DNA of 64,000 bases. Origin: Cristatella mucedo. Lineage: Eukaryota > Bryozoa > Phylactolaemata > Cristatellidae. The notes under the pieces are model-generated. The model was not told where the DNA came from. It saw only the letters and a program-made list of their open reading frames with translations, and did not search any database. The stretch covers positions 6,192,501 through 6,256,500 of the forward strand of contig WPIO01000017.1 of the NCBI GenBank assembly GCA_009760855.2, read 5' to 3'. The translations under genes and the position numbers were made by a program. Shown here piece after piece: positions 27,701 through 39,700 of this stretch. Position 1 is the first letter of the stretch; each line of letters starts with the position of its first letter.

Positions 27701-30700
27701 TTGGTCACTTTCGGAAAGGATACCTAGATTAAGCATAGAGGCTACAAGAGATAATTGCTGGATACCGTTTTGAGGATTAGGTTTTTCCATTTTTGAGCAA
27801 TACTTGGTTTGCCTATTATTATTTGGCAGGTTTTGTTGTCCTTCAGTTGAAGCTGTTTGGAATTGTTTGTTGCTAAGTCGAATTTCAACAAAACCTGCTT
27901 CAGGGGAGCTGAGAGATTTGATGTGCTGGAAGGCAGGGAGAGATCAAAGCTCAAGTACAGCCGTGTATCATCTGCATAAAACTGAAAGCACGATACCACT
28001 CACCATTCGATCGTGTTTCTTTTGCAACAAATGTAAAGCGCCTAGAAAGAGATTGAGTTCCCTGCGGGCACTTTATCAAATGTATTATTATTGTTATTAT
28101 TGAAAGCCTAGATTGTGCTAAGAGATTGGCAGGCGCTCGCTTGCTCTCTTCTATTGTGCTGCAGTGGCACACTAAGTAAGGCGGTTGGTTTTCACAACCT
28201 CGATACGAGGTCATAGGTTCGAATCCTGTGGTGGGTGATTTTTTATCACCGTGGCAAGCGGTGGTGATAGCCGTAAAGGCTCTCCTGTCTCTCTACAAAA
28301 GAGGCTGGTAAATCAGCTAGTATTTTCTTAGAGATTGCATCGGTAAGAGTGAGGAGTGAAAGAGACGAAGTCTGTTGGCTACCACGTCCAAGTTGGTCCA
28401 TGCATTCGTGACATCTCGTCTCGACTTCTGCAACTCACTGCTTACTGGCCTACCAGCATGTGCGATCAGGCGATTGCAGCTGGTGCAAAACTCTGCAGCT
28501 AGGCTTGTCTGTCGTGAGCGTCGCAGTTGCCACATTACTCCACTTCTCGCCGACCTGCACTGGTTACCAGTCAAGCAACGGATTGACTTCAAGGTTTTGT
28601 CGCTCACTTTTAGGTCTCTTCATTCTATGGCTCCAGCCTATCTTTCAGATATACTACCCCATCAGGCCAAGCATCGTACCACCCGCTTTTCGGAATCCAA
28701 CAGTCTAGAAATACCTCGTACAAACCTTAAATCCTTTGGAGACCGTGCATTTAGCTCGTATGCTCCCACAGCCTGGAACTCCCTCCCGACCTGCATCAGA
28801 ACATCCCCTGACCTGACCACATTTAAAAGAAACTTAAAAACATACCTATTTAGGACAGCGTTTAGTGGGTCCTTGTGATTCGTCCTCGATGTGCTTATGT
28901 GTGCTGACACTGTGCATGCTGCCACTAACCACATTTGCATGCTGACCCAGTGCACGTAACCCCTAACCGTGTTATTCATTTTGTTTGTTTTTCAAGCATG
29001 ATTTTACTTACTATTCTATTGCGTATCACTTTGCAGCAAATGTAAAGCGCCTAGAAAGAGATTAAGTTCTCTGAGGGCGCTTTATCAAGTGCAATATTAT
29101 TATTATTACCGAATGCTTACTGAAAGCCGCTTAGGCTGTGAGTACGTTATACAAAACTCTCCTGCATAACACCCACACGGTCTTTATAATTTTGTGGAGT
29201 TACTGAGGGAGATACATTGCATTACATTACAAGTGCACCAGCAAGCTACCAATTGTAAGCCCAGGCACAATTGCACAGGCCGAAACACTCACGGGTAATG
29301 AGTTACAGAGGTCTAGAAAGTATGTCACAAATGCGCTGATACATTACTTGGCTGCGATTTCCTTTTCTATGCAGTCCAGAATTTTTGCAATCCGTCCAGC
29401 TGAAAGAAGGCAGACTTGGCTGTGGAGCAGTTACGGTAATTCGGTGCAAGGTAATTTTGAACAGGACACCCAGTGTGCATGCAGAGGGTACTAAAGATAA
29501 TGGGCAGAGCCCATTGTGAGAAATTGGTTTTCTAATTTCCGAGTAACACTTGGTTTGCCTATAACTAGTAAGTTGGTTTTATCTTCATTTGCTCTTCACG
29601 ACCCAAGTCATGGGTTCGAGCCCTGCAGTGGGCAATCCTCTATTGCCCGCTGCAAGCCGTGGTGATAGCCGTCAAGGCTCTTCTGCTTCTATACAAATGA
29701 GGCTGTTAGCTAATAATTCAATTTAAGAAAGTTTGTTGCCGTCCAAGTGCAAATGTCAGCAATAGATGCAGCAAGGGCATTTAGAGAGTTTGACATGCTA
29801 GAAGGCTGTGAGAGATCAAAGCACAGGTTTAACTGTGTCACCGGCATAAAAAGGAAAGTCTATATTGTATTTGGAGACTACATCGGCTATGTGAAAAATG
29901 AAAAGAAGTGGACCGAGAACCCCTAACTGTAAGCCTCTTTCTTGCTCAGGCAGGAACACCTGCGAGTAGTGAGTTACTGAAGTCTAGCCAGGATGTCACA
30001 AATTATGCTGAGTAGCAGTAAATCTAAACATGTGAGAAGGATAACAGAAGGTATGAGATCTAGAGGGCTAGGAAATTGTCTTCCTAGACTCGCATATGAA
30101 CTTAGAGAAAGAGGTCAGTTGTGGGTGGCTTGCAGGCGGACGTTGAGATAAAGCAAAGAACAGCCGTTGAGAAGTCCAGAAAGGATATTATCTTGGATGA
30201 ACTCTTTGACCTTATCCAGCTTGCTGAAAAGAATCTAGAAAAATACGATATATCGCTTTGAGGACTAGGTAGTGGTTAAGGAGATGGTTGATGGTCGGCA
30301 TCGACATTTTTGTAGTGTGCATCTTTGTTTACCCTATGTTTATTGAAACTGGACTTGACCTTAGCTAACAGATTGGTACGACTTATAATAATAATAATAA
30401 TAATAATTATAATTCACTTGATAAAGCGCACTCAGACAACTTAATCTCTCTCTAGGCGCTTTACATTTGCTGTAAAGTGAAATGCAATTGAATGGTAAGT
30501 AAAATCATGCTTGAAAAACAAACGAAATGAATAATATGGTTAGGGGGTGACATGCACAGGGTCAGCATGCAAATGTGGTTAGTGGCAGCATGCACAGTGT
30601 CAGCACGCATAAGCACACCAAGGACGAATCACAGGGACCCACTGAATGCTGTCCTAAATAGGTGTGTTTTTAGGTTCCTTTTAAATGTGGTCAGGTCACG

Positions 30701-33700
30701 GGATGTTCTGACGAAGGTCGGGAGGGAGTTCCAGGCTTTGGGAGCATATGAACTAAATGCACGGTCTCCAAAGGATTTAAGGTTTGTACGAGGTATTTCT
30801 AGACTGTTGGATTCCGAAAAGCGGGTGGTACGATGCTTGGCCTTATGGGGTAGTATATCTGACAGATAGGCTGGAGCCATAGAGTGAAGGGACCTAAAAG
30901 TGAGCGACAAAACCTTGAAGTCAATCCGTTGCATGACTGGGAGCCAGTGCAGGTCGGCGAGAAGTGGAGTAATGTGGCAACTGCGACGCTCACGGCAGAC
31001 AAGTCTAGCTGCCGAGTTTTGCACCGGCTGCAAACGCCTGATCGCACATGCTGGTAGGCCAGTAAGCAGTGAGTTGCAGAAGTCGAGACGGGGTGTCACG
31101 AATGCATGGACCAACTTAGATGCGGTATCTTTATCTAAACAAGCCCTAATTTTAGCAATGTTATGAAGCTGAAAATAGGCGGATTGGTCCTTGTATGGCA
31201 GCCGATGGAGAGTAAGTACTGATTTTTGTATGCTTTCTTAGGCTTACATTTAGCTGTCCTTGCTAGTTCATTTTCTGCTGTAAAAATAGGCCATCTGGGT
31301 GTGAACTTTCAACATGGTTTAGTTAGAAGAGCAAAATCATCCAGAGCTTGGCTAGTGTTGTGTTGTAGCATTCCACCTGTGAAGGTAGATAGGGTGGTGG
31401 AGCATACGTGGCATAGAAGATATTTTTTGCAGATATAATCAATGTCAGAGGTCTTGAGGTTTCGTGATTTTAGATGTTTTTGGTACCGAAATGGGTGTTC
31501 TAGTTTATGACTGACTTGGTAGCCCAAAAGTGCAGTGGAGAAATTAAATTGTATTGACCGAATGTTGATGACTGATCATAGTAGAATTTGCGCTTTGGTA
31601 AACTATATTGATAACCCAATTGATATTTTTTTTAGAGCGCTTTGTATGGATTAATTTCCCAGGGTTTAATATGCCACAGAACTATGCAGGTTTGCTGGTG
31701 GTGTGTCTTGTTATGCTCATTACCAGGTAGCACGTAGGTTCCTGCTTATTCTGCAGCTCTTAAATGCTTGTTTTTGGCGATTGCATTATAAAGCCACATG
31801 TGTTTTCTTTTTCCTGGCCAAATTTGATGAGCAAGTCCTGTAACCTTTGTCGTGCTGATATTTGAAGATTTCCCCTTCCAAATCTCCTGGCAAAATGAAG
31901 TGACCGAGCTGATTCCAAAGACCTTAGAATAAGGTGCAGAATGGGGGAAGAATGAAAACAGTGGCAAAATTACATAAAAAATAAATGGGAAAAATAAAAG
32001 GAAATCTGGCTGTGCCTTGTTGAGATTCATCCCGTGTCTGTTCACACGTTGCTCTAAATTTATTGCCATGTATCTCAATTTTACACTCGGCTAATGCATT
32101 TTTTCATATACTGCATGTTTATAAAGTTTTTTATTCGTGCATTCGTTCTTTGTAGGCAGATACCTTAGAAGATGGTGAGATTATTGATGCTGTAGTTCCT
32201 GGCAGTCACGATTCTAAATTAGGATCTGTGAATTCAAAACTTTGCAATCTAACTGCAGTGGCTGATAAAAAGGTAAGTGGTTGGGATGCACAATGTATGA
32301 AGCAGCGGCTCGTAGTTTGACGGCATGGGAAACTAATAAGATGGTAGCTCGTATCATCGGTCAACCATTCTCTATTAATTGCATGTAGTGTGTAGGCTTT
32401 ACTTGTGCAAACCTAGCACCAAGTCGATGCTGTGTTGAGTATGCTAATTCAAATGGACAGAGGGTTAAGCCATCAGTGCCGATCGAGTCGTGGCAGAGAC
32501 TAGCCACTTGCTGAATGAATGGGAGTTGGGTCATTGTGTGAAAATCAGCTTCATCAAAATAACAGGATACCATAGGCTTGCAGATGAGATGCTCCCAAGT
32601 CAATTATCTGAAGCTTTACTGTGCTGTTCTATATGGGCTAATGAAGGTTCTTCGACTTCCCTGGCAGCATGGCTTTGTACAATATTGAAGGCTGCCTGTC
32701 TGGCTTGGGTAGCTGAAGTACGATATTTATGCTTTGTGATATGAGCTGTACATTTTCAGCTTCCATCTGAAGGCAAACTTTCCAAGTCATGGTTGGGTCC
32801 TCGACTTGACTCAGGTCATGCATGACACAATTATCTTGGGAAAGGTACCAGATTAAACCGGTAGCTAAAACGACAAATTTGCTGTGAATCAGGGAGAGAC
32901 AAAGAAGAGACAAAAGCAGGAGTGAGTAATTTTGGAAGCTTGATGGCAAACATGGATTAGCAGTAGATACTGAATTCTTTGTGATAATTTTACCTCCAAA
33001 ATACTGGTGCTGGCAATATGTACCGATTAGAACATCCCACGCAAAATCAAAGCTTTCCTTAATAAGTTCTTAGTAAGTTGACAAGAATGCCATGTAGAGA
33101 TGATGGTGATGTAGGCAATGGCCATGAATGTCTCAGGTAGCATATTGACACATTAAGAATGTAAGACTCACTGAAGCCTGAATGTTGCAGTTTTGGCAGT
33201 TGACGATTTTTGTACCTTGTAATGCCTATAGTCACTGTTGGGTACCTGTTTCGTGGATGCATGTTAGGTGGTTCCATCTATATTAATAATAATAATACAT
33301 TTGTATAGGCACCTAAGAGAACTAATTTCTTTCAAGGCTTAATGTAGGCTGGAGTGGAAGTATGTTAAATGAATAATGATAATAGGATTCTAGCTTTCAG
33401 CATCTATATGCTCATAAAGGAGGATTCACATGCTCGAAGTAAATGCTTCGATGAACTTGCTTAAGTATTGTCAATAAACTGGATGTCAGTCGGAAGATAC
33501 TCTAACTTTATACGCAAAGGAACTGAACTGTCCATAATGGTTTGGGGTTTGAATAAGTAATACGACCTTAAAGTCGATTTGCTCTTTGATGGGAGGTCGG
33601 AAAAAAGTGATGTATTGTGGCACACAACAGACAGCATAGTGATGAAGGGTAGCATTAAATCGAAGCATCGAAGAAGGAGAACAGCAACAGTATGGGGTGT

Positions 33701-36700
33701 AAAGAACAGGTGGTCCTCATAGATGGGAAGGCGAGGGTCAGTGGTGACAGGTTTGAAAGTGGAACTGGGGGATAGGGCTTGAAGAGTTCAGTGAGGATGT
33801 TATCTTGAGAATGGGTTCTTCTATCTTATCTACAGCAATTGAGCCTGATGGCAGTAACCCGGGTTACCGAATTTCTGCAAGTAGAATCGCAATTATTTAT
33901 TTGCGGATAGCTGCTCTAAAAAATTAAGCATTTTGAAGTCGAAAACGCCGTTGACCTGATCCAGGAGTACCACCGTTAGCATTATGTCGAAGCAATCTGA
34001 AGAACTATGTGCGCAATCTGAAGAACTATGTGCGCAAGAGCTCAATGAAAGGATGCAGGCTATAGTTGGCTATAATGACGATATATAAGATGTTAGCAAT
34101 GATGTTCTTAACAATGCAACAGAACTGGTGTGTAAGTTCTTGGAAACATTTCCCGGTAACTTCATTGCCACCCGTTGGTCTGAAAAGATTATGCAGGAGG
34201 TCCGGAATCGCGGTGCCAGTGCTCACCTGATCAGTATCACTGATAGTGAGGACGAAGATCCTGACAATATTGGTGCGCCGTTGGCGGCGGCATCCGATAT
34301 GGTGCAGAATCATGGCAGAAAAAAAGAGCATCAGCGCAGAAGGCTGCTCCGGGCGTGCAGATACGCTCTGTGGGGCCCCCGAAGAAGGCACCAGCAGTTG
34401 ACCCAAACCAGTCATCAATCTTGAGCTATTTCTCGAAAAATAGGCTCAATTTTCGCGATCGAGCCCCGGATCTGATCAGCCACTGCACTTGCGCAATAAA
34501 ATTCATCGTTTTCGAAATCGCTGTCTGCTGACGAATAGAACTCGAACGAATAGAACTTCTGACGAAATCTGCTGACGAATAGAACTCGACGAGCCTGACA
34601 CTTTTAGCCTATTTGCCTATAATTTGGACCACTATTCAGGTAGTTATCTCAGTCTGTGTGCACCCGGGTTACCACCATCGGGCTCAATTGGTGGATCCTT
34701 GGGATTCGTCCTTTCTGTGCCCTGTACCTGCTTACACTGTGCCTGCTGTGTGCTGATCTTACCACCAATCATTTGGTAACACTTTCTATACAGCATCTGT
34801 TAAGTGCCTAGAAAGATATTCAGTTCTCAGAGTGCGCTATACAAATGTAACATTATTATTATTATTATTATTATGATTATTACTTATCTTACTGACAAAC
34901 AAGTAAGGAAAACGATCTGCCAGATTGCAGCAAAGACATTTGGGAAAGTTGTGACCTGGGAGTGGTCATGTGAATGGTTAAGTGGTCGATACCAGCATTT
35001 TAGGATCACGGAATAGGGATTCCACAATGTCCTTTTATATACTTAATTTGACCTTAGATCATTAAATGGCCGACCTGCAGTAATCTTCAGATGCCAGTCT
35101 ATAGATTTCCTCATGTACTATATGCTTTTCAAACTTGGGCTTTATAGTCCTTGCTGGTTTAGCATCTGCAGTGAGCCACGGGCCATCTTGGCGAGGGCAT
35201 GTTATGTGCTTTGTTAGAAAAGCAAACTCATAAGAACATCGATGGCTATTGTCATGTACATTCGTTATCAGGTTCAGGGCCACATATATTTACAGATTTC
35301 TGTTGCCAATCAGCAAGCAGACAGAGCAAAGCGCTTTGGTCTTGACGTTGAAATGGTTCCTCACGAGAAGCTTCAGTTATCAGGACTATATAAGAGGTAC
35401 ATTTCTTTGAGCTAGCATATGTGCTATTGCAGGAGTACTTCTTGCCTGTGCCTTATTATCGTAGAGACGATCACTAATCTTAACAACGGAAAAAAATGTT
35501 AATAATAGCTATTGCTTATGTGCTGTCTCACAATTGTAGTCTGTCGACTTGCAGATACTGAATAATTTTTAGTCTTAACCTCAAGAGTACTGACCTGGAA
35601 CCCGGGAATCTTCGCGGTATAAGGCCAGAAGCTATACATATCCGTGGTGTCGATGGCATGAATTCTGAAGACCTTCTTTCATACTTTAAAGATTTTTCGC
35701 CTGCTTCCATTGAATGGATCGACGACACCTCGTGTAAGTGCTTATTCTTGCTGTTGTTGCTCAATTGCCTTCTTTATAATAATAATAATTCAAATTAATT
35801 TATATGGCACCCTCAGAGAATTGAATCTTTTTAAGCACTTCATGTATGCTGTAAAGGAACCATGACCGTTTGGTTAGTGATAACATGCAGTGTTAACGTA
35901 CATGTGCACAGAAAGGACAATCAGTTTAAGAACGTTTGCTGCCGTCCATGTGTGGATGTCATCAATACATTCTGCAATACATTCAGCAAGGGAGTTAAGA
36001 TAATTCGACGTACTGGAAGGATGGGAGGGATCAAAGCTAAGGTACAACTGAGTGTCATCTGCATAGAAGTGAAATCCTAGGTTGTGCCTGGTAATCACAT
36101 CGGCATGATAGAGAGTATAAACCGTGAAAAGAACCGGACCAAGCACAGGGTCCTGAGGTACTCCGTACTTCAGTGGTTCCTCGGATGGTCGTTTCTGTTA
36201 CCGGGGAATGTCAAGAAAGTACTATACAATTTGTCCGACAAATCACTCCTGACTGACATCATGCCATCCTACGACTGGACATAATTTCAGTAGAAGCTAA
36301 AACCGCCTCTGTGTTCCTCAGTATTTGCTAGGTCCTGGTGAATTTTCCTTTGCGTATGTATGCATGCTGATGATGTGCATACTATGTAACTTGATGTGCA
36401 TACAATACAATGATGCATAGAATGATAACACAATTTTTATTCTTGAGGAGTAGGTGTTATTGCCTATGCCTTCGAAGCACAGAAAATAGTCCTTTTTTCT
36501 AAAAACTTAGCTTTTGGGATCAGGACTGGGATCGTGTTAACTTTAGCAAGGGAGAACATCAAATGAATCAAAATTAACATCTATTTACTCTTGAAATATA
36601 CTCACTTCACCATACAAAAGTGTTCAGAAATCAGAAATGTTCTAGATTTGCGACCGCACTGCCAATCGCTTTCTAAAATAAACCCCGACACATAGTTCCT

Positions 36701-39700
36701 TTTCATGTCGTCCTCGACGGTGATGTCGACAAGGGTCGACGACAGTACGTTTTTCAAGCGAGGCATACTTGAAACATCTAGATGGTTTGATAATGCAACA
36801 ACAAATAATCTTTTGAACATGATTTTTATGTCTGAAGCAGGAAATTGCATAAGAAACAGCTAAATATTTGCCACTGATACGGCAGAACCGTGTGAAACAA
36901 ATATTCTGAGGAAGTTTTGACGGCTGGGTGTCCATAAAAACTAAAAATGTGTAGCTTTATTGGAATTCCCGGGGTGCATATATTCTGCTGATCAGCACGT
37001 AAATACGTGTATTTTCATGCACGCACAGCTAAGTAATATCGACCCATCAGAATGGATGGTTGCCTATAGACATTGGCAAATTAAAGTGAAATGGCTCCTT
37101 AAAAGTAAAAATATTAACTTAAAACTAAACTTAAAGCCAAACTCAAAGTTAGCCAGCTAATTTCTGGTGTCCACAAAAGTAAAAGTAGGAAAGCAGGTTT
37201 TTTTTGCTTTAAAACGACCCAAAACGCAGTGTTTGGCACCATCGAGGATAATCTGGGTCAGCAATTTGCCATACCTATGGGCACTAATGTGTGTAATGTG
37301 TGGAGAAGAAGATACGGCTAGTCTCCTGTATTTTCGGAGTTATTGTGTGGTCGGCACTAATCGTCGGCCAAGCAAAGAAGTACCTTAAGCTCATCTGTCG
37401 GTGTGCACATTCTCGACAAGGCAGTGTTCTATAGAATGATAAAAACTAAAAGTTTATGCAATCTGCATAGTTTTGCAAGTAGCTGGTAGAAATTAGTGGG
37501 AGAAAAAGGTCCCTATTTCCTTTTCTAGTCAGAAAGCACATTGCTTTTATCTTTTATTTTTATTCAGGTCGTTGATATATTTCTTTACCCGAATCCTGCC
37601 CAGTCTGACGTTCGTTTTCAAACCTCTGTATTTGCTGAATACCTTTAGCCCAAAAGATCTTTCTCTGGAGTAGAACTTTAGTGGCCCTAGAAGCTACTAA
37701 AGTATACTATTTTTTGTATTTTAGGCTCATTAAAGAAACCGAATTAATTACATATGCGATTTCCTCCTTATAGTAGTTCTATTACATTGAAATATGAATT
37801 AGGTCATATGGTAGTGTTTTGGAAGCCTATAGTTTGCTAAATGCTGCATTTTTTATGGCTGCGTGGCAGATATCACAGGGCTAGGGTGTTATATGCGTAC
37901 CCAGTTAGATGCTGAGACTTGGATTCTAAGATATTCCATGGTCGGTCAGAGCATGGAAGAAGCTGTCAGTGTGTGTAAATTGTCGATATCATATAAGTGT
38001 ATGGCCTTTGTCAGACACTTATGCCGTTGTAAGCCATTAGACTGCTAGTCTCTGACCATTGCAGTAATTTTGTTTATTTAAAACGTTATATTTGCTGAAC
38101 CCGTATCTTTTGTTCTTCGACCAGATTCTTACCTCTTATTTATTAATCAATGTATTTCTAGTTTCTTACTTTTACCCACACAAACATATACCCTCAAACA
38201 GTTGTTTCTTATACTAGTTGTACCTACCTGTAGTTTCTAGCATTTTAATGTCGATTCACCCGAGTTAATGAGACACTCAGAGTCTGTTGCTCATGAATGT
38301 GTGCTTATACTAATTGCAAGACATGATGCTATGAGACACAAGGTAGCCACATATCGTTGCTTCCATACTTTTCCGGCAGTCAGACGATTCTTCTTCATGC
38401 ATATATGCTTGTAGGCAACGTTGTGTGGCTGGATGCAGCTACGGCTGCTCGTGCTATGATGAAGCTTAGCAGCTCACTTCCATCTCCCGATCTCATGGCT
38501 GTGCAGCCATGGCATAAGGAATCCAAAAGCCTCCTCAAAGGTACATAGGCCAACAGCACAAGCATACCCCATGCCTAATTACTGTTGATTTGGATTTATT
38601 TAAATCCCAAATAGAAATCTTAGTTGGTGATGCAGCTTTGGCTAGGGAAATGTTGAGCCCTTGCTGTCATAATCAATATTAAGCATATTTAAAATGCAGG
38701 TGACCAGAAGGTGCAGAAATCCACAGCATTTCCTGCTGACTTGATTATTGAAGATCAGGATTCTGCTAGGATGGAGTCCGAGGTATATATAACTTTGTAA
38801 CAATTTTATTTTTGCAGTTTTAGTGTTCCTCGTGTGACGATATGCTTGAACTAGGAGTCAGGAGGGAGAATGATGGAGGGTTAGAGGAGGTTAAGGGATA
38901 CAGTTGGAGAAAAGAATAAAGATGGAACATGTGCACATATGCATTTATACTGTGTATGTATTATAAGATATTGTAGTGCATTATGCTGAAAGTATCATCT
39001 TGTTATGGCATTTAATAGCTTGTTTCTTTCACCAATCAGAAAACATGCTTGCATTTGCATTTTCGGTCTGCTTAAGTGACATAGGTCTTCCGGCTCTATA
39101 TTTGGGTTTAAAATACCACTGCATTCTTGTGAGTGCTGCTGGCCAAATGAGGGCAGTTAAACATATTAATTCTATGGGTATACCATTTGTTCGTCGCTAT
39201 GTACTTGCTGCAGCATGTTTAGCTAGCCTGTTTTTCAGTCTTCTTAACACTGGTTTTGAGCACCGCTTGATCTGTTTTATGGATATTTTTATTGTAAATC
39301 TCTAGTAATGTTAACTGCAGGCCTGTGGCACAGAAGTGCTCGGGGGAAGAAATGTCGATAAGACTGCTGCAGAAAATGCTCCCCCTGGAAGATGGCGACT
39401 TGCCCAAGCTTGTTCAAAGAGCTCTAAGCTATACTTTCGGTATGCTACAAAAGGTACGTATAACTTTAACATTTCATTCTTTGGTATCGACTTCAGCTTT
39501 TGATTGTTGATAGTGTTTGTTGTAGGTTGTTGCCAGTGTTACAGCCAAGAAAGTAATATCTTGGCCAGATCTTACTCTGTATGCTGACTTTTGTAAGACT
39601 AGAAGGAAGCTTTTTGACTCGAAAGGGCAACAGCTTTGTTGCTGACTGCCTGAAATCAAGGAATCAGAATATTGTTATTGACGTCCACTGTATACTCTGG

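Larger units (their letters stand above)
18972..32155 (+). other. NCBP3-like intron 1 (13.2 kb), filled with mobile elements
   Basis: It holds a hAT transposon, several LINE A and B pieces and three SINE-1 copies, listed separately. I see nothing recognisable at 18972-19480, 19600-20280, 20910-22270 (apart from short poly-T/A runs), 24985-25300, 26570-27030 or 31250-32150. No extra exons compatible with phase 0 flanks were found. Confidence 0.7.
32273..35295 (+). other. NCBP3-like intron 2 (3.0 kb)
   Basis: Contains a possible integrase remnant, a decayed LINE A piece (33283-33700), an unidentified ORF remnant (33984-34500) and a LINE A tail (34690-34877). The stretch at 35090-35280 resembles 31215-31330; both may be internal parts of the same LINE family. 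No host exon fits in between. Confidence 0.6.

Noticed and set aside
31226-31438. Possible + strand exon ending near an acceptor-like TTTTTTGCAG
   Set aside because: No similarity to NCBP3, no matching partner exon, and the sequence resembles 35090-35280, suggesting repeat origin.
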